Source: Malurus cyaneus samueli (taxonomy: Eukaryota; Chordata; Aves; Passeriformes; Maluridae). From it: 64,000 bases of DNA. The stretch is taken from the NCBI GenBank assembly GCA_009741485.1, contig CM019220.1, positions 25,733,048 through 25,797,047 of the forward strand, written 5' to 3'. A program made the position numbers and the translations under genes. Of this stretch, positions 46,871-61,300 are shown in pieces (positions within the stretch are counted from its first letter, which is position 1; the number at the start of each line of letters is the position of its first letter). The notes beneath the pieces are model-generated. The model was not told where the DNA came from and ran no database searches. It saw only the letters and a list, made by a program, of their open reading frames with translations.

Positions 46871-48529
46871 TTCCATGGGGGCAGAATGCTGCAGGGATCA
46901 GGCCACCCGCATCCCTCAGTCGCTCCCCGGCTGGAGCTGGGATATATGGGTTGAATTCCTGCCCTGCGGCCACTCATCACTGGCACAGAGGGCCATGGAA
47001 CCAAAGGCGAGCTGATTACCCAGCCCTGACTACACCCTGCATCCACGCTGAGCTGAGTGATGCCACCTTCACACCAGATTTACACCCACGGGAAAATCCC
47101 AGAAGAGCTCATCACCACATTGCTGCTGCTGACACCTTGCGTTCTCCTTGCTTTGACTTTGTCATACAAACTGGAAAGAGATGGTTTTCCTTCTTAACAT
47201 GGAAAAATTTCCATTGGTAGCATTGAGTCAGCACCAAGCCCAGGTAAAGCAGATGGTTACCCAGAGCAGTTGTCCTCAATAGATGAAAAGGCAGCAGTTT
47301 TGCTGCTGCAGATACTTGCAAAAGCTGAGCTTGGTGCTGCCCTGGGCCCCTGGAGGATGGCTCAGGTGTGTGGACGGCAGACAAAGCAGGGATGGAGGGG
47401 TGGAAGAAATAAAGCAGAATGGTCTTCCTATCCTTTCAGGCACCAAGAAGGGATAAGAGGCTCCCATGGCATTTCTCATCCCTCTGACCCCATACAGCCT
47501 CTCCCCCACACTGTGCACAGAGTGCAAATCTCACTTTAGCTGTGCCACAGAGGGCTGGAAGGTTCTCTTCTGTTCAGCTCATCCACATAACTCTGTCTGA
47601 GGCACATCAACTGCACCTGTACCAAACTGGACATTTTCAGTTTACATGTGCTGGACATCAACCTCCTGCACTCCTTCAGGAAGCTGTGCTCACTGAGGCC
47701 CAGTCCTGCAGCTCTTCTCTAGATAAACAATTCCTGGATTCACTCACAGAGCCCCGCTAAAGAAAAGTGCAAGATGCTACTAAAAATGAACACCTTCCAC
47801 TCCTGTTGCACAGCTCATGCTCCTGAACTGGAAATACAACGGGCAGGTACAAACGTGAGCGACACTTGCATGATGCCAGCCTAAGAGTAACCCACAATGT
47901 TTCAGCCTATCCACTCCAGTTTTCTCCTGATCTGCAGCTCACTCAACAGCTTTGACCCTCAACATTTACCTTCCTCTTGCAAACTTGTGGCCTCCAGCCC
48001 TGTTCCTTTTCTCTGCAGTTGCCATCACTGTCCTGCTCCTCAGTGGTGCTGACTGGATGGTGCTTAAACATGTCCTAATTCAGCATCACCAGTGAGCTGA
48101 GGACCAAGGCCTGGCAGAGCAGAAAAAATTACAGTGTGGATTTGTTGAGAGATCAAGACCTTCAGGAATTATTCCTGGTAAGAAAAAGAAGTAGCAAGTA
48201 AAGAAGTCAAAAGGTGATGCTGCACCTTTCAGCGTTTGGTTTTTTTTTTCAATATTAGCTGCAATGCTACTATGTGATGTGCCAGCAGTGGCAAGTAAAT
48301 AGATTATAGACTAAACATTGTTCAATAAATAGTCCATTACTGAATATATACTTCTCAAATTAATCACTGACACAAGCTAATGATGCAGTCACAAGCCAAG
48401 AGGCTTGAAATGGTTTTACAGAGGCAACCAGTCTTGATCTCTGCTGGCTGCAGAACTCTCCTGCTCTTATTTCTTCCAATGAAACCTATTTTGCAGGTGC
48501 AATTATTCAGTGTCTGGGGTTAACTCAGT
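46871..48529. other. Upstream flank, no gene recognised
   Basis: Mixed composition, short frames only. No repeat family recognised. Confidence 0.5.
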
Positions 48530-48690
48530 GTGCTGAAAGATGTAAGTAAAGTAATCGACTATTCATCTTGGTATTTCTTTTGCCTGCTCTGGGATTATGA
48601 TTACAAACTAAAATATTGCAGGAGGTCGATATTTAACAAGGTATCAGCCAAGGGGACAGGACTTTAAATGCGTGGGGTTGCTATGCTGAG
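48530..48690. promoter_or_regulatory. Weak candidate conserved noncoding element
   Basis: Contains AAGTAATCGACTATTC, GGGATTATGATTACAAAC and AGGTCGATATTTAAC, a cluster of homeodomain-like cores with CpGs. Inference only. Confidence 0.22.
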
Positions 48691-51600
48691 AGTGGGACTC
48701 GTGGGGAGCACTGGATAAAATGCCAGGTTAATCGTAGTTGATTTGATTATCTCTACCAAAATGTGCAAAATCTCCAGCTGTCAATGTCACTCCCAGCACC
48801 ACAGGGTTTTCCCCTTCCCCAGGCCCCAGGAAAGAAACTGGCCCTTGTCTTCCTCCACACTCTATCCTCCCCACCAGGGTCTGACCCAGAGCCCACAGGT
48901 CCTGCTGATGAGAGAACTCACAGTGGGAATGTGGACACTACCTGCAGCCTGGGATGCAGCTAACTTGGGATGAGCCTATGCATGCTTACTGTAGAGGACT
49001 CATTTCCAGGCACCAAATTCCCTTTTTCCACTAAGAATGGACGTTTGAAGACCAGCACCCCAAAGGATGATGTGTCTCTTTGCTGTGATATGAGCCTGCC
49101 TTTGTCAGTCACACCACCCCAAATCATCCTCAGCCTGAATTCAGCTGCCTGCCCCACTGCTTACCTTTTGAGTCTGATATTACCCTTGGCCTCCTGCACA
49201 AACACGGCCAGGAAAGGTTCCTGTCTCGTGGCTCTCAGACTAATTACACAGAGATGAGGGGTGGATGGTTCAGGGCACAGCACTGGACTCCGCAGGGACT
49301 GGCAGAACAAATGTCAGCACAGAGCCATAAGGCCAGCATGGAAATCAAGAGCATTTGTAGGGGTAAGAAAAAGCCTACACGTGCAAAGTCTGCACTAATT
49401 GTGGCCATCATCTGTCCCTCTATATAGTGTTGAATCAGACCTAAAGAAAAAAAAAGATAGAATTGCCACTTTTGGTGAAAACTCCTGATTTCCAAAACAG
49501 CTTTGGGTCAGGAAAGGTTTTTTTTTTTCAGACAGTAAGGATTTTCAGTGAATGCCTTGCCCCAGTCCTACCCGGGATGCCCTTGCCTAGCACTGGGAGC
49601 AGGACCCCCATCTGCATGGCAACAGGGGAGCAGCCTGGGGGAGATGATGGTGCTGAACTTTCCCAGCAGCAGGGAAATTCCCCACTCCCCTAGGAGATTT
49701 CCCAGGAGGAAAGGAAGAGTTAGAAATGCTTTAGAAGTATAAAAAGGGATTACAGCATCCAATCCCTGCGTTTAATGTAAGTGGCTCTTCAGTTTATACT
49801 CATCACCTACTCTTTGTAAAATTCTTGACATTCCCAGCGTTTTCTTTTTCCTATAGCTCCAATCAAAGCCCATAAAAAGCTCAGAGGCATTTCTAACCCC
49901 CCGAGATACCAGACCACGCTGTCTCAGTGACACCAATCAAGTACTATGCTCCAAGGTTTCCTCAGCTGTTCCCTCCTGGCAGACAAATCTCAGTCTTCAG
50001 TTAACCCACAGAAAGGTCAGCCAAGCCATCAAACGTTTCAAAGCACAATTAAGACCCCAAATGAGCGAAGTGAAAGTTTAATGCTGAAACTTCACTGCCA
50101 GTTGATGCTCAGTGATTACAAGGGTCACTTCAAATACCATCAGCAGAACTACCACGTGTGTCAGGAGCCTGTCCCTGCTGATGAGCATTAGCAAATTTTC
50201 TGGCAAGGCAAACAACCTTGCTGTAATATGATTGCTGCCATTAAAAAAAAAAAATCCTCATTACTGCATATATTTGGCAAAAAAAAACCCTTAAAATTTA
50301 AAAATAAAAGGGTTCTTTTTGAAAATATTTGAGGATAAATCAAAGGCCCAAAGGGACGAGAAAGGTCACAAAATAGTCTTATTCATAAATACCAAATAAT
50401 TCCTTCCTAATAAAGCTGAAATTTTATACAGAAAATCCTATTTCCTTCTGTGATGGAATTTTTGCAACATCCTATACTTAAGGTTAAAACAAAAAGAAGC
50501 ACAAAGTCAAAACTAAATTAAAGAAAGTTCAAGCCAAGATTTTTGACATCAGAATGAACAGGTAACAAATAAAAATTTGCATCTTACATGCAGATTACAA
50601 ATGCATTCCTTCATTGTGTTGGATTTGAACAAAGCCCATCTTTTGCAACAGCAAAATATTTCCTGGGAACTGGAGACTGGAAAAATGTTTTCTCTTCATT
50701 GTCCTCATACCCTTGCCTGTCTAGGCTTTATTCCAGAGGGGTAGCACTGAGCTTTGTGGTATGAGGAAGGGTGGAAAAGAAAAGGGTGAAGGCAGACTTT
50801 AAGCTAGGGACTATCCGTTTGATAAAGGAAGGACAAATCCAACTTCAGGCTTTTCCTCTCTTGTCTAAAGAAATGGCGTAAGGAAAATCACCAGCAGCCG
50901 TGCCAAAAAACTCACTACAGAGCCAACAGGGAAGCCAAAGGGAAATCTGGGCTTTGCTAACAACATTCCTACTGATGGAAAATGAGTAAAAGACCATTGA
51001 AGACAATTGAGTTTTGCCCCTTTTTGGCAAGACAAAAGTCTGGCTAACTTATTTCATGTTCTCTCATATGTATTTAAAAAATTATAATTCTCAGCTCAAA
51101 TGCCACCTTGACATATTAGCTGTCTACTTTCATTATATTCATCTTCATTTTTGGTGTAGGATATGAATGTGTAATCTAAGTCATAACAAAGGTATCTCTG
51201 TGGTAGTAAGAGGTGTCATTATCAGACATTACATGGCAGTTTATAATGCCAGTGGAATAATTTTGCATCAACGTTACAAGGAAATTCTTGATAGAGAAAG
51301 ATGTTATGGGAAGCAATTACTTCTCTCCCCCCACTAGCTATTAAACTTTAATAACTCAGATATGATTTCAGGTTTCTTAAAAGACAGGCTGATATTGAAC
51401 TTCATTCTGTAATTCCTATATTTTAGGAGCCAGGATAAAACAAACGTATATAGAGCATAATCATTCTTCCACTTAGACAACAGGAGATGCAAAATAAATA
51501 CAAAATGGGTTATTCACAGCAGACTGAAAGAAATCCTTGCTCCTGAGTTTAGATCCCAGATACCAAATCTCATCAGCCTGTCTGCTGGCTAATCCCATAA

Positions 51601-52280
51601 ATACAGTTATTTAGGCTAGAAACTGCAAATGACATCTAACAGCAGAGATAGGAAGATAAATCTAGGAGATACTTAATGGATTATATAAAAATGAGCAAGA
51701 AGTGCCCTATAATTATTCCACACTGTTGAGCTGCTTTCTTAGCTGACTTAAAGGCTTAACTACCTCCTCTGGAGAAATAAGAATTGCCAACTATTGGTAT
51801 ATATGCATATATTTTAATAGCCCACTCACTGTAGCTCCCAGTCTGTGTTATGGGCTTGCCCTTCTGCTTCTGTTGTCCCATCAACACGATATGGCTGGAG
51901 CAAAGTGAAGGATTGCTGTAGAATTGCATCCATGAAGTCTGAACCTTTTTTTTTAAGGAAAGCAACTAACCAAAACCAACGTGGCTTCATTCATTTTTGT
52001 ATCTGGAAACACCAGAGTTACCTGCAGAAATAATTCGAATTAATACTTGCCTTGCTGGTTCCTTCACATGGAAATTACAGACAAATATTTTTTGAGGGTT
52101 TTTTTTTCTCTTTTGTTTATAGACATTGAAGTTGGTATATCGTCAGCCTGAATATGAATTTCAAATGCTTTCTTAATGATTTGGGAGGTTCTTGCAGGGG
52201 CAGAATAATGTGTTTTTAAGTGGTCCAGCCACCAAAGCCTGACCTACAGCAATGAGCCCTGCAACACTCACTGCATTTTT
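48691..52280. other. Upstream flank, no gene recognised
   Basis: A+T-rich from about 50.2 kb with short A runs. A 14-bp palindrome ATATATGCATATAT is at 51799-51812. The 51.06-51.33 kb part is non-repetitive and TAAT-containing. No coding signal. Confidence 0.5.
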
Positions 52281-52297
52281 GCTCCCCCTTGGTGGCC
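52281..52297 (-). promoter_or_regulatory. Possible CTCF site
   Basis: The minus strand reads GGCCACCAAGGGGGAGC, close to the CTCF core CCACCAGGGGGCGC. A single motif, unconfirmed. Confidence 0.25.
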
Positions 52298-52655
52298 TTA
52301 GCTGTGCATGTCTGCATTATTCATCTTCTGGATGACTAAAAAAAAAAATCTGATTAAGCGTTAAAAAAAAAAGGGAAGGGGTAAGGGCAGGAAGGGGCAC
52401 TGATAGCAAAGCAAACCAGAACTTTCTTCTGTCATTTTCATAATGGCCTAGTAATTACTCTTACAAATAATAATAACTTTTAAATGCCAGTTAAAAACCA
52501 GTAGGCAGTCCTGGTTGAGGAAGATAGCAAAAAGAAGCATAGGAAATGGGAATGTAAGAAGTGTTAAAGATCCACTCAGCAGCAGACTTTGCACAGACCT
52601 ATTTGTAGTGGGAAGACATTATTGAATAGGGGCATAACCATGTTTAAAGGCATTG

Positions 52656-52722
52656 TTTGTTTTGTTGTGTTTGGGGTTTTTTAGTTGGGTTGTTGTTTCA
52701 TTGGTTGGGGTTTTTTATGTTG
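52656..52722. repeat. T/G-rich low-complexity tract
   Basis: TTTGTTTTGTTG, GGGGTTTTTT and GGTTGTTGTT units. Its complement matches the A/C-rich tracts elsewhere in the window. Confidence 0.88.
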
Positions 52723-55700
52723 AAGAGCAGCTAAAAGAATGAAGCTGGAGAGAGGAGTCCTATTGCCAGGAATTGCTAATTCCTCAAAGTTTTTGTCCTT
52801 GCGCACTGGGGGCCTTGAAATTCTTTGAAAGCATTTGCTGGAAGTCTTCATCAAAACAGATCATCATAAGCAGAAGAAAATAAATAATTCTAAGGCATAA
52901 AATGTTAAGTAATTTATTTTGTAGCTCTGTGGACAGCAGAAGCACATCAGCTGGAAATTAAGAAAGGGAAACTTCTGGTGGCTCCTCAGGGATCTGTAGG
53001 CTGCCTCTGGACCACCAGCCTGAGACTGCTACAAAAAAAATATGACAAAAGACACTCCAAAAGGGATCAGGAGACCTTTTTTTTCAGAGGAGATTCAGAA
53101 GTACTGAATTCATGGTGGGACAGGTTACTTGAGCTGGTATTTAGCTCAACTTCCCGTCCTGTCTCCTGGAGAAAGGGGTGATTAAGAATAGCCCAAGAGC
53201 ATTTCAGTCAGATGGCCCCAAATACGTCAAGACTGAACTTAGAAACACTGATATAATACCCATAATATACTGCAGTCCATAATATAACTGAGCAGTTAAA
53301 CCCAGCCCAAGCTGGAGTCTCGGAGCATGTTTGGCTGCTTTGTTCTAGGCACTAGATGTCAGTGTTTTACCTACACTTACAGAAATTTCCAGTCACTGGG
53401 AATGCAGAGGTAACAGTAAATAAATAAATAAACAATGTAAAGATCTGCAGTACCAAAGCGCTGTCTGAACATCAGCAAACCTCTCCTTCTCTCAGGTGCC
53501 CAAAAGGAAGGCAAACTTTCCCTTCTCCCCAGTTTGTTTGTGCACAGAAACATTAGTCTAAGGAAGAGTTGAGTCAAACATATGCATGATACCAGAAGCA
53601 CCTGTCAATATTATCAGTAGTAATAAAATATTCCTGTGTTTGCTGAGAGCTAACAGACCTGGCCAAGAAGATTTAATCTAAGGAAAGAAACACACCCATT
53701 TCTTTGAAACTCCTTTTCTACACTTTCATGAGGGTAAAATACCTGAAAAAGAAATTGGAAAGCTGTGGGCTTTTTAGCTATTAGAAATAGCTTCATAATT
53801 TTGTCAGAAGCAATTTTACTCAGTTCTTAAACTGCTTTTAAGTTCAGGTAATGAAATGGGTTCAAATGTATTGAAAACGTGAACTAAAGGCAGTATCTTC
53901 AACATTTGGTTCATGTCATCTTTTCTTTAGGTTTGAATTAGAAAAATCAAACTTTTCTCAAATCAAGCTATTAAGAGAAGTTGTACTGAGGCTTGTTATA
54001 TTCCATTGTCATCTCAATAGCAGATTAACAATATGTGACATGATTTAAAATATAGTCCTACCTTATGCACACACACTCTGTGTTCAAAGCACTTCTAAAA
54101 AAATACTATTTACATTAGCACAAATACAGTTTAAATTAACCTATGCTAACACCTGAGGTAGCAATAACTGCAGTAATTAGGAGTTCTCCTTGCCTTCCAG
54201 GTGGTCCCAGGAATGTATCACATTTCTGCTTCTCTCCCCAAATCCTGTTTGCTCCTCTTTGTTCTTCCCCCAACACAGGGCTGAAGGAGAGCATCCCCTC
54301 AACTCCCTCTTTGACTTTCTTGGGGGCTCCATGCTGGACAACCACAGCATGTTTTCCTTTGTCCTTCAGAGCACTTATAAATCAGAAAAAGTGAAGCAAC
54401 TAAAATGACCAACAGTGAAAGAAAGATGAACATCACATGCAAATTTTAAAGGTAGTTTTTGTGCTATCTTTTGTCTGTCAGTTGCATATATGCTTTCACT
54501 TTGCATGTGTTCATTGAATAAGGAATTGTGTTCCACCAAATAAGTAAATCCCCCTTTATTTTTTTTTCTCCAGCCTCCCTGTGTATTGCAGTCAATAAGG
54601 AATTCCAAGTATGAGGTGGTAGCTGTGCTCAACAGCAGCCTATGGGCCGCAGGGGAAAGGTAGGGGGTGCCTTTGCTGCAGAAGGGTCAGTGTTAATCTT
54701 GTTATGTCGCTGTTCATAAATGAAGTGTTGCAAAGGTCATACAGATTCCAAGAAAGTCTTGAAAACTAGAAATCTTTACTAAAAGGAAGGGGATACCCTT
54801 ATATTTGAAATCAAATCTAAGGCTAAGCTGCCCTCTAGAAGAATAAATCATGGACCTTTGCACCTCAAATAACACAGCCAAATACAATGCTACATTTATG
54901 GCTTATTTTTAGACAAAACCTGGGCAAAATGGAAAAAAAGAAATATCCAATTTTCTGGTCTATTTCCTGAAGAATAAGAAGAAAAAAAAAAAAAAAGCCA
55001 ACTCAAAATGAAACTACCAGTGACCATCTAAGGATCCATCCTATCCCAAATGCTGAAAAGTCATTAGTGGTGCCTCAGCCTGAAGAATCTGGGTGTTGAA
55101 TCAGTGTAGTATGAGCAAGTCAAAGCAAATCTAACTGCTGTGGGCTACATTATAACCCAACATGTGCTGAGGAAGATTGCCATGTGCTACTCACACTTAG
55201 CAGGGAGGTTTTCAGGGAGGGAAGCATCTGTCAGGCAGACCCACAACCAGCAGGATGGAGTGCCAGCAAGGAAACAGGAATTGCTTCCCTTTTTAACAAG
55301 GAACATGGCTTTGTATTTAAAAACTCTTTTCACATGTTGAAGTGGTTTCCCCAGAGAAGACAGAAAGCGTAGTGGACTGTGTCTCTCAGAGCCCAGTGTC
55401 CCACTCTCACAGCAGGTGACTGGAGATCTCTCATAGATGCCTTTTGTTCTGCTGCTTTAACAATGGCTCACAGGGTCCCTGTTAATACAGGTTTGAAGGA
55501 AAGACAATACAAATTGACATTTCAACTGTTGATTGGCTAGAAGCAATAAATCAAACGATCAATCATATATCAACTTCACAGCATAGGACAAAACATCAAT
55601 TTATTGTGGTGAAATCCAGTCTGTGTTGAAAAGCCAAGTCAGCTTACTGGGAGAGAAAGAAGAGCTAGCAGACAGGCACTGCAAGAGTTTAACAGTTCAC

Positions 55701-58246
55701 ACCAAGTTTATTTTTAAATTGTGTCAGGAGCACTTGTCAGCACCTGGTTTGTGGTTGGCCATGGCCACAGCTCCCAACGACATCAAGAAACACCCCACTA
55801 GAACAAAGTGATGCTGAAGGAACACTGTGACCATGGCAGCCTTTCACTGTCCAAAGCAAAAACATCCAAACCTCTCAAGTCTCGTGAAAGAGACATTAGC
55901 CACAAACCTTTGGTTTGCAGCCACTGCTACCAGGCAGTGCAGAACAGATCCATGTACTGCAGGCTGCTCACTCCCCAAACTGTTCCTTATAGTCAGGCTA
56001 GTTTGGATAGGATACAACTGATCAAGAGCCCTCAGACATCCCACTGTTGTCTGAAGACATTGTACATTGTTCTCCTGGTTTGGAGACCACTAAAGCATAG
56101 AAGAAATAGGAGCTGGCAAGGCCTCCCTATCAGAGGCAGGCAGAAATCAGTATTGCCCTGTGCAATTCAAGGTAAAAAACACAGGCTGATCAGCCCCAGG
56201 GTTTCCTTTTAAAGCATTGCTCATGATTCAGCTATAGTCTCCAGCAAAGTATTTGCCTTCTTGCCTGGTCCCCAGGAAACCAGTGACAGAACAATTACTG
56301 ACACTCAAAGGGCTGGTTCTCAATAACCCCATATAAACTCATTAACAGGTGTTATTTCAGCCAACTGACACATATTTGCTAGTGTTTTACATTTATATTT
56401 TAGCTTTAAAGGTTCTTCTCTTTTCTATCAAATTCAACAGCATCTGTCTTTGTGGCAAAACTTCAGAAAACAGTTGCTTGCCACTGAGCCACGCCTAAGT
56501 AACACTGGATCAGCAGCCAGTTTTTCATCTTCACAGCAGCAAAAGAAATAAATCCTCCTGTCATTAAACCTTTCTGCTGAAGAACCTCCCACGAATGACA
56601 CAGAGAAGGTAGCAGAGGTAAAGGAGGCTGAGTCAGGAATAGCTGGTGTGTGTTTAAAATGGAGTGGGAATGAGACAGTTTACAAGACTGAGGCAAAAGT
56701 CAGTGTTTGCAAAGCTTTTTATTTGCTTTATATTCAATTGCAAATTGACTTCAAGAATCTGAGATCCTGCCACTATTTGAACTGAGTGAGCTTCGGGAAT
56801 TTCTGTTCACACTTATCCTACTACTAGACCTTCAAACATTCATGTGATCATCTAAATTTTAAGACTTCTTGAACATAAACAATGCTGTGCTGAAGCAGTT
56901 CTGTGTTTGGGCAATTTTTCAACCACTTGAATGGTACAAAATGAGGATGCAGACAAAGAAGCCTGTTCAGATTTGGAGCCACATCCTTGTCCTATGCTCA
57001 CATCTGTAGGTCCAAAGCAGCCCAGGAACTCAGTCACAGAGCTTCCTTCCCTGGGAAGGATTAAAACCAACTCCTTGGAGCATCATTTTGTCTTCCATTA
57101 ATTTACTACCAACTATCATCTGTCAGCTCCAAGAGAGCCATGAAGTTTCTCATTTCTCACATCACTGGCATTAGCAGTTTCAGAGAACCAATTCAGCATG
57201 TTCTAGGTTGTCCATCTGGATCTGTAACTCTTCTGAGGAACAGGGAGCAGTCTTTAGTACCTTTTGGTGTCTGGGGTAAATAATTTGCTAACAGTCCTCA
57301 GAGCTACCCATCCGAGTCCTACAGTGAAGGCGAAAGTTTTTGGTTTCTGGTGTGGGCAACTCTGGCAGGGCTTTGACAGACTGTATTGTGAACTACAATT
57401 AACTTTGAAGAAAACAGAATGGATAATTTCACACCCCGTTAAACTCGTAATTTCTTTCTGCATTGCTGGACTTGGGCAACATTGTTCCTGTCCCTGCTCA
57501 GCCTTCCACAGCCTCGCACCCATTACTGTAGAGCAGAGTTAATTACACACAAACTGTTCTCCTCGGCACAGTGCTGACTAAGGTGTGTCAAATCCTGTCA
57601 CCTCAGATGCCATAAAGGAATCACTGAGTTATCTAAACACTTCCAGAAAGTGTTGCGACACACCACAAATCACAGCAGTGTGAACAGGCACTCACAGTGC
57701 TCGTATCCACAAGTCCCCAATCCTCCTGGAAACCTCACCAGGGTGTCTCTGTAAAATCAAGTTTGGGCTTGTTCCTCTCAACAGCATCAAGCCACACCAC
57801 ATTATTTCTGCCCACCTTTGAGGATGACAAGAAACAGAAGAGAATTCTGTATCCCCATAGCATGAGAAAGACCTTGTTCCAGGTAAGGAGATGTTTCCTC
57901 TTGCACAGCTGCACCTTCTGAGCAGGCTGCAAAGAAAAACCAGGTCCATACCAGCTCATCCACTTCTGCTGAAGGGGTGCCTGTGGGAGGGCAGAATTTC
58001 AAAAGAAGGAGGACAGACATTTCAGAGGATCATGTACAAAAAAAAGACAGAAAGCCTTAGGTCACAGTCAAGGCAAGGTATACAGCCAAGTCCCCCCAGC
58101 TTAAAATTCACACAGACAACAAAGAACAAACAACCCCACCTGCTCCTTTTACCCACACGTGGCATTTCCCATTAGGTAATCTTCAACCAGCTCCCAGTCA
58201 GCAGCCCTGGCCTTTCCTCTTCTCCAATCAGAGGTCTCACATCATC
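52723..58246. other. Upstream flank, no gene recognised
   Basis: Contains a (TAAA)n stretch at 53417-53433 and A15 at 54982-54996. Open frames up to 134 codons (55.8-56.2 kb plus, 57.3-57.5 kb both strands) show no known domain. No transposon end recognised. Confidence 0.5.
53417..53433. repeat. (TAAA)n simple repeat
   Basis: Four TAAA units. Confidence 0.9.
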
Positions 58247-58247
58247 T

Positions 58248-58355
58248 TGGAATCACAGGACCATTTAAGGTGAAAGAGATCCTTGAGATCATTGAGCCCA
58301 GCACTGCCAGGTCCACCACTAAGCTGTGTCTCCAAGTGCCACATCCACACATCTT
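58248..58355 (-). mobile_element. CR1 LINE 3' fragment (different subfamily)
   Basis: TGGAATCACAGGACCATTTAA, GATCCTTGAGATCATTGAG, CCCAGCACTGCCAGGTCC, ACCACTAAGCTGTGTC and CAAGTGCCACATCCACAC match, in order, the complement of the CR1 3' UTR variant with the AGCACTGCCAAGTCCACCA block. That block is absent from the copies at 40.2 and 42.8 kb, so it is a separate subfamily. Truncated and diverged. Confidence 0.85.
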
Positions 58356-61300
58356 GTTGCGTGGCAGGTCATTAAGGACCATATGAAGCCTCCTGAAGCA
58401 TCACTGGATAATGTTCCATGCTGGAAAGAATGACACTTCAGGAGATTAATGGGGAACAGAAAGTAGCTCTGGGAGTATAAGAAAAATGCTATTAAAAGAG
58501 AAGGCCAAACGAAGCAACCTTGAGAATGTAATTTGCTGAAATGCCGTTGATGAGCTGCAAATCCAGCTTCTTCAGCACAAGAAGTTTCAGTGGGAAGGCT
58601 GTCAGCCCTGCTTTGGGCTCCCAGAACTCTCCAGAAGGTCTGCGAGGGGGTCAGGAGTGCTCCTGGCAGGATGATGGGGTTTTTCCAAATACCTGGAAGG
58701 GAAGGTGGCTGTAACCCATTTAACCACATAAGCAGCTCTTAGCCTCCTTAGCTGGGTGTCTCTCCTTACCTAGCAGGTAACTGCACCTGAGAAACTTCTA
58801 CAGGAAAATGACTCAGAAAATTTAGGGTCTCAGTCCCAGGAAAATTAACGCATCCTTTCTGTTTGCCAGAAAAATTTGCAGCCTGATGAAGGGGGTCTCT
58901 CGTAAACCTTGTGCATTGCTACTGAGTCAGTGACTGGCAGGAAATTTTACCAGCCTTTGCTCCTGAGCACACATTTGGACCCCAAATTCACCACAAATCT
59001 CCTCTGGTCCCACTTTGCACTCTGCTCTTTTGGAAAACAGGAGTAAGATTTCTAAAGTGGGTTTCCAGTTTCTCCCACAGCTGTCCCTTTCACTTTCCAT
59101 GGACACCTTAAAACATGTTTCTGGGCATGTTTATAAGAACAGACATGACACGTCCTGAGAGCAAAACCTTCCTAGGGTTTTCTGTTCAGTAATGATGACA
59201 GCTCCCCTGACAAAAGGCACATGCTGGGTTTTTTTTTGCTACTTCATGCCAACCTTTATCTTCTTTTACCCCTCGTGTACAGGAGTGGGTTATTAGGTAA
59301 GTGTTCACAGACCTGGGAACAACATCATGGTGCATTCTCCTGCCACCCATAATTCAGCTACTTTTTAGTTGAAAATATTAATTAAAAAGTGCATTTCTCT
59401 TATTTATATTGTCATATTTTAATGTAACCATATATTCTCACACCTGAATAGCAAGTATCACTCCTGAAAGTTGTTTCAAGTCTCCTTTTCATTTCCAGGG
59501 GTGATTTTCTAGTTCTTCCAGGCTATCTTTCCCACCCTCCTGGAGCTACAGGTGTAAGCTTGTCTGTCTCATCTCCTTGGGCTTAACCAGAATTTCATGT
59601 CCAAACCCTGACAGTCAAATTGAAAACCTCATGTCCTCTTCCCACTCCCAAAGTCAACATGGCCCAGTGAAACCTCACAGAACGAGCACCTGGGAATATA
59701 ATCTTCCTTCTTCCATCCAAACTGGATAACCTACCCTGTCAGAATTTGAGGACAAATGTTTTTCCCTCCAAGAGCGAAGACACTCATTGTAGGTAACAAA
59801 TATATGGACCTGCTGGCAGGCAGCCATATAAATGACCATTATAACAGTGTCCCATACATCCCTGGTAATAGAGGCTCTCAAAAAGGCTTTGTTTTTCACA
59901 TCATTTCACACCATCTGACAAAAGAGTCATTCCTGGTGCTATTTTTACTAAACTAATCTGTATTTAGAGGCAATTTCCCCCTGCAAATATTTCTGGGTAT
60001 TTGATAACCAACAACAGTCCCCACAAGCTGATCATTTGTCATCCTTCAGCAGAGAAGGTCACTTACGACCATTTTAGCACCTCCCAGTACTTAAATCTCA
60101 TGAAGAAATGATTGAAGTTCAGTAAATCAGCTGGCATTAAGATTCCAAGACAAATTATTCCAGAGTATTGTTTTTCATACCAGGTGATAGGAAAGCAATG
60201 ACACACCTGGTTGGACTTAAGAGCATGCTGAGGTGTCAAGGAGCAGGACAAGCCTGCGAGAAACCACATCCTCCTGTATCCATGAGCCTTTGAGTTCATC
60301 AGGGTCTTTGTCACACCACCAGGAATCGTGCTTTGAAATATTTTCTGTTTTCTCTAAGGCTAATGCAGGAATTCAGCAGTACCTGGTTTATAGCAAGGAA
60401 AGAGGGCATGGCTCGATTGGATCCATGTTTGTACTCCCAGCCAGAGTGTGACACACTCTTAGAGGAGAATTTCTTGTTTCACATTACCTGGTTGTTGAAC
60501 AGCACTAGAAAGGCTCCCAGAAATGTTTGCTGTGACCTCCACCAACCTCTGTCCCTCGGGATCAGAGATTCTCCCTTTGGGCCACTTCATGGCACTAACT
60601 CCCAGGAATGTGATTTCATGTTGCTACCCAGACCTTTAGAGCTCCTTTGAGACCTATCTAGTCCTGGAGAGACAGAACTCAGATGGAGAATTTGGAATAT
60701 TTTTCTGTAGCAAAACTGATGCAGAAGGCACAGCTGGTGTAGATCTGCCCCAGCCTGGATGGGATGGACATAGGATACAGCACATCTCAGTCTGCTCCAT
60801 GGTGTAGCTCTGCAGTCACAGCTCTGACATCTGGTCTCAAAAAGCAATCATTTAAACCCCTGAAAAGCTCCTGCCATTGTATTCCAGCCCGTCACAGTAA
60901 CTGGAAAAAGCTCCTAAATTATAGCTCAGCTGCCTGAGAATGATGGCATAATCCACCTTGATTTACAGCCCTAGAGCAAACCTGAAAGGTTTGATATTCT
61001 TGCAGTCCTTCAAACTTCACCATTAAAGTCTCTATCCTCTTTATCCTCTGAGTTTGTCTAGCAACTGGAAGAAGTACTTGGACTGTTTCTGAGCATTATT
61101 TCATGTGGTGCAAGGGAAATTGGTGGTGTGACTATAATCAGATTACTTCTTGCCAAGGACCCTGCGTAAAACCTCTATGGCACTTGCTGTTATTCCTAAG
61201 AAATGCCCATTTTACTTCTTCTCCTGCATCCAAAACCACGGATCATTTTAAACATCCAAGTTTAACTTCTATACATATGGGTTTTTTTCAGTATTTTAAT

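Noticed and set aside
46627..47220. Plus-strand frame of 197 codons over the isolated CpG cluster
   Set aside because: The first part is CpG-driven composition and the rest has no family signature; no exon boundaries were evident.
51799..51812. ATATATGCATATAT palindrome
   Set aside because: A+T-rich 14-bp palindromes are expected by chance in A+T-rich DNA.
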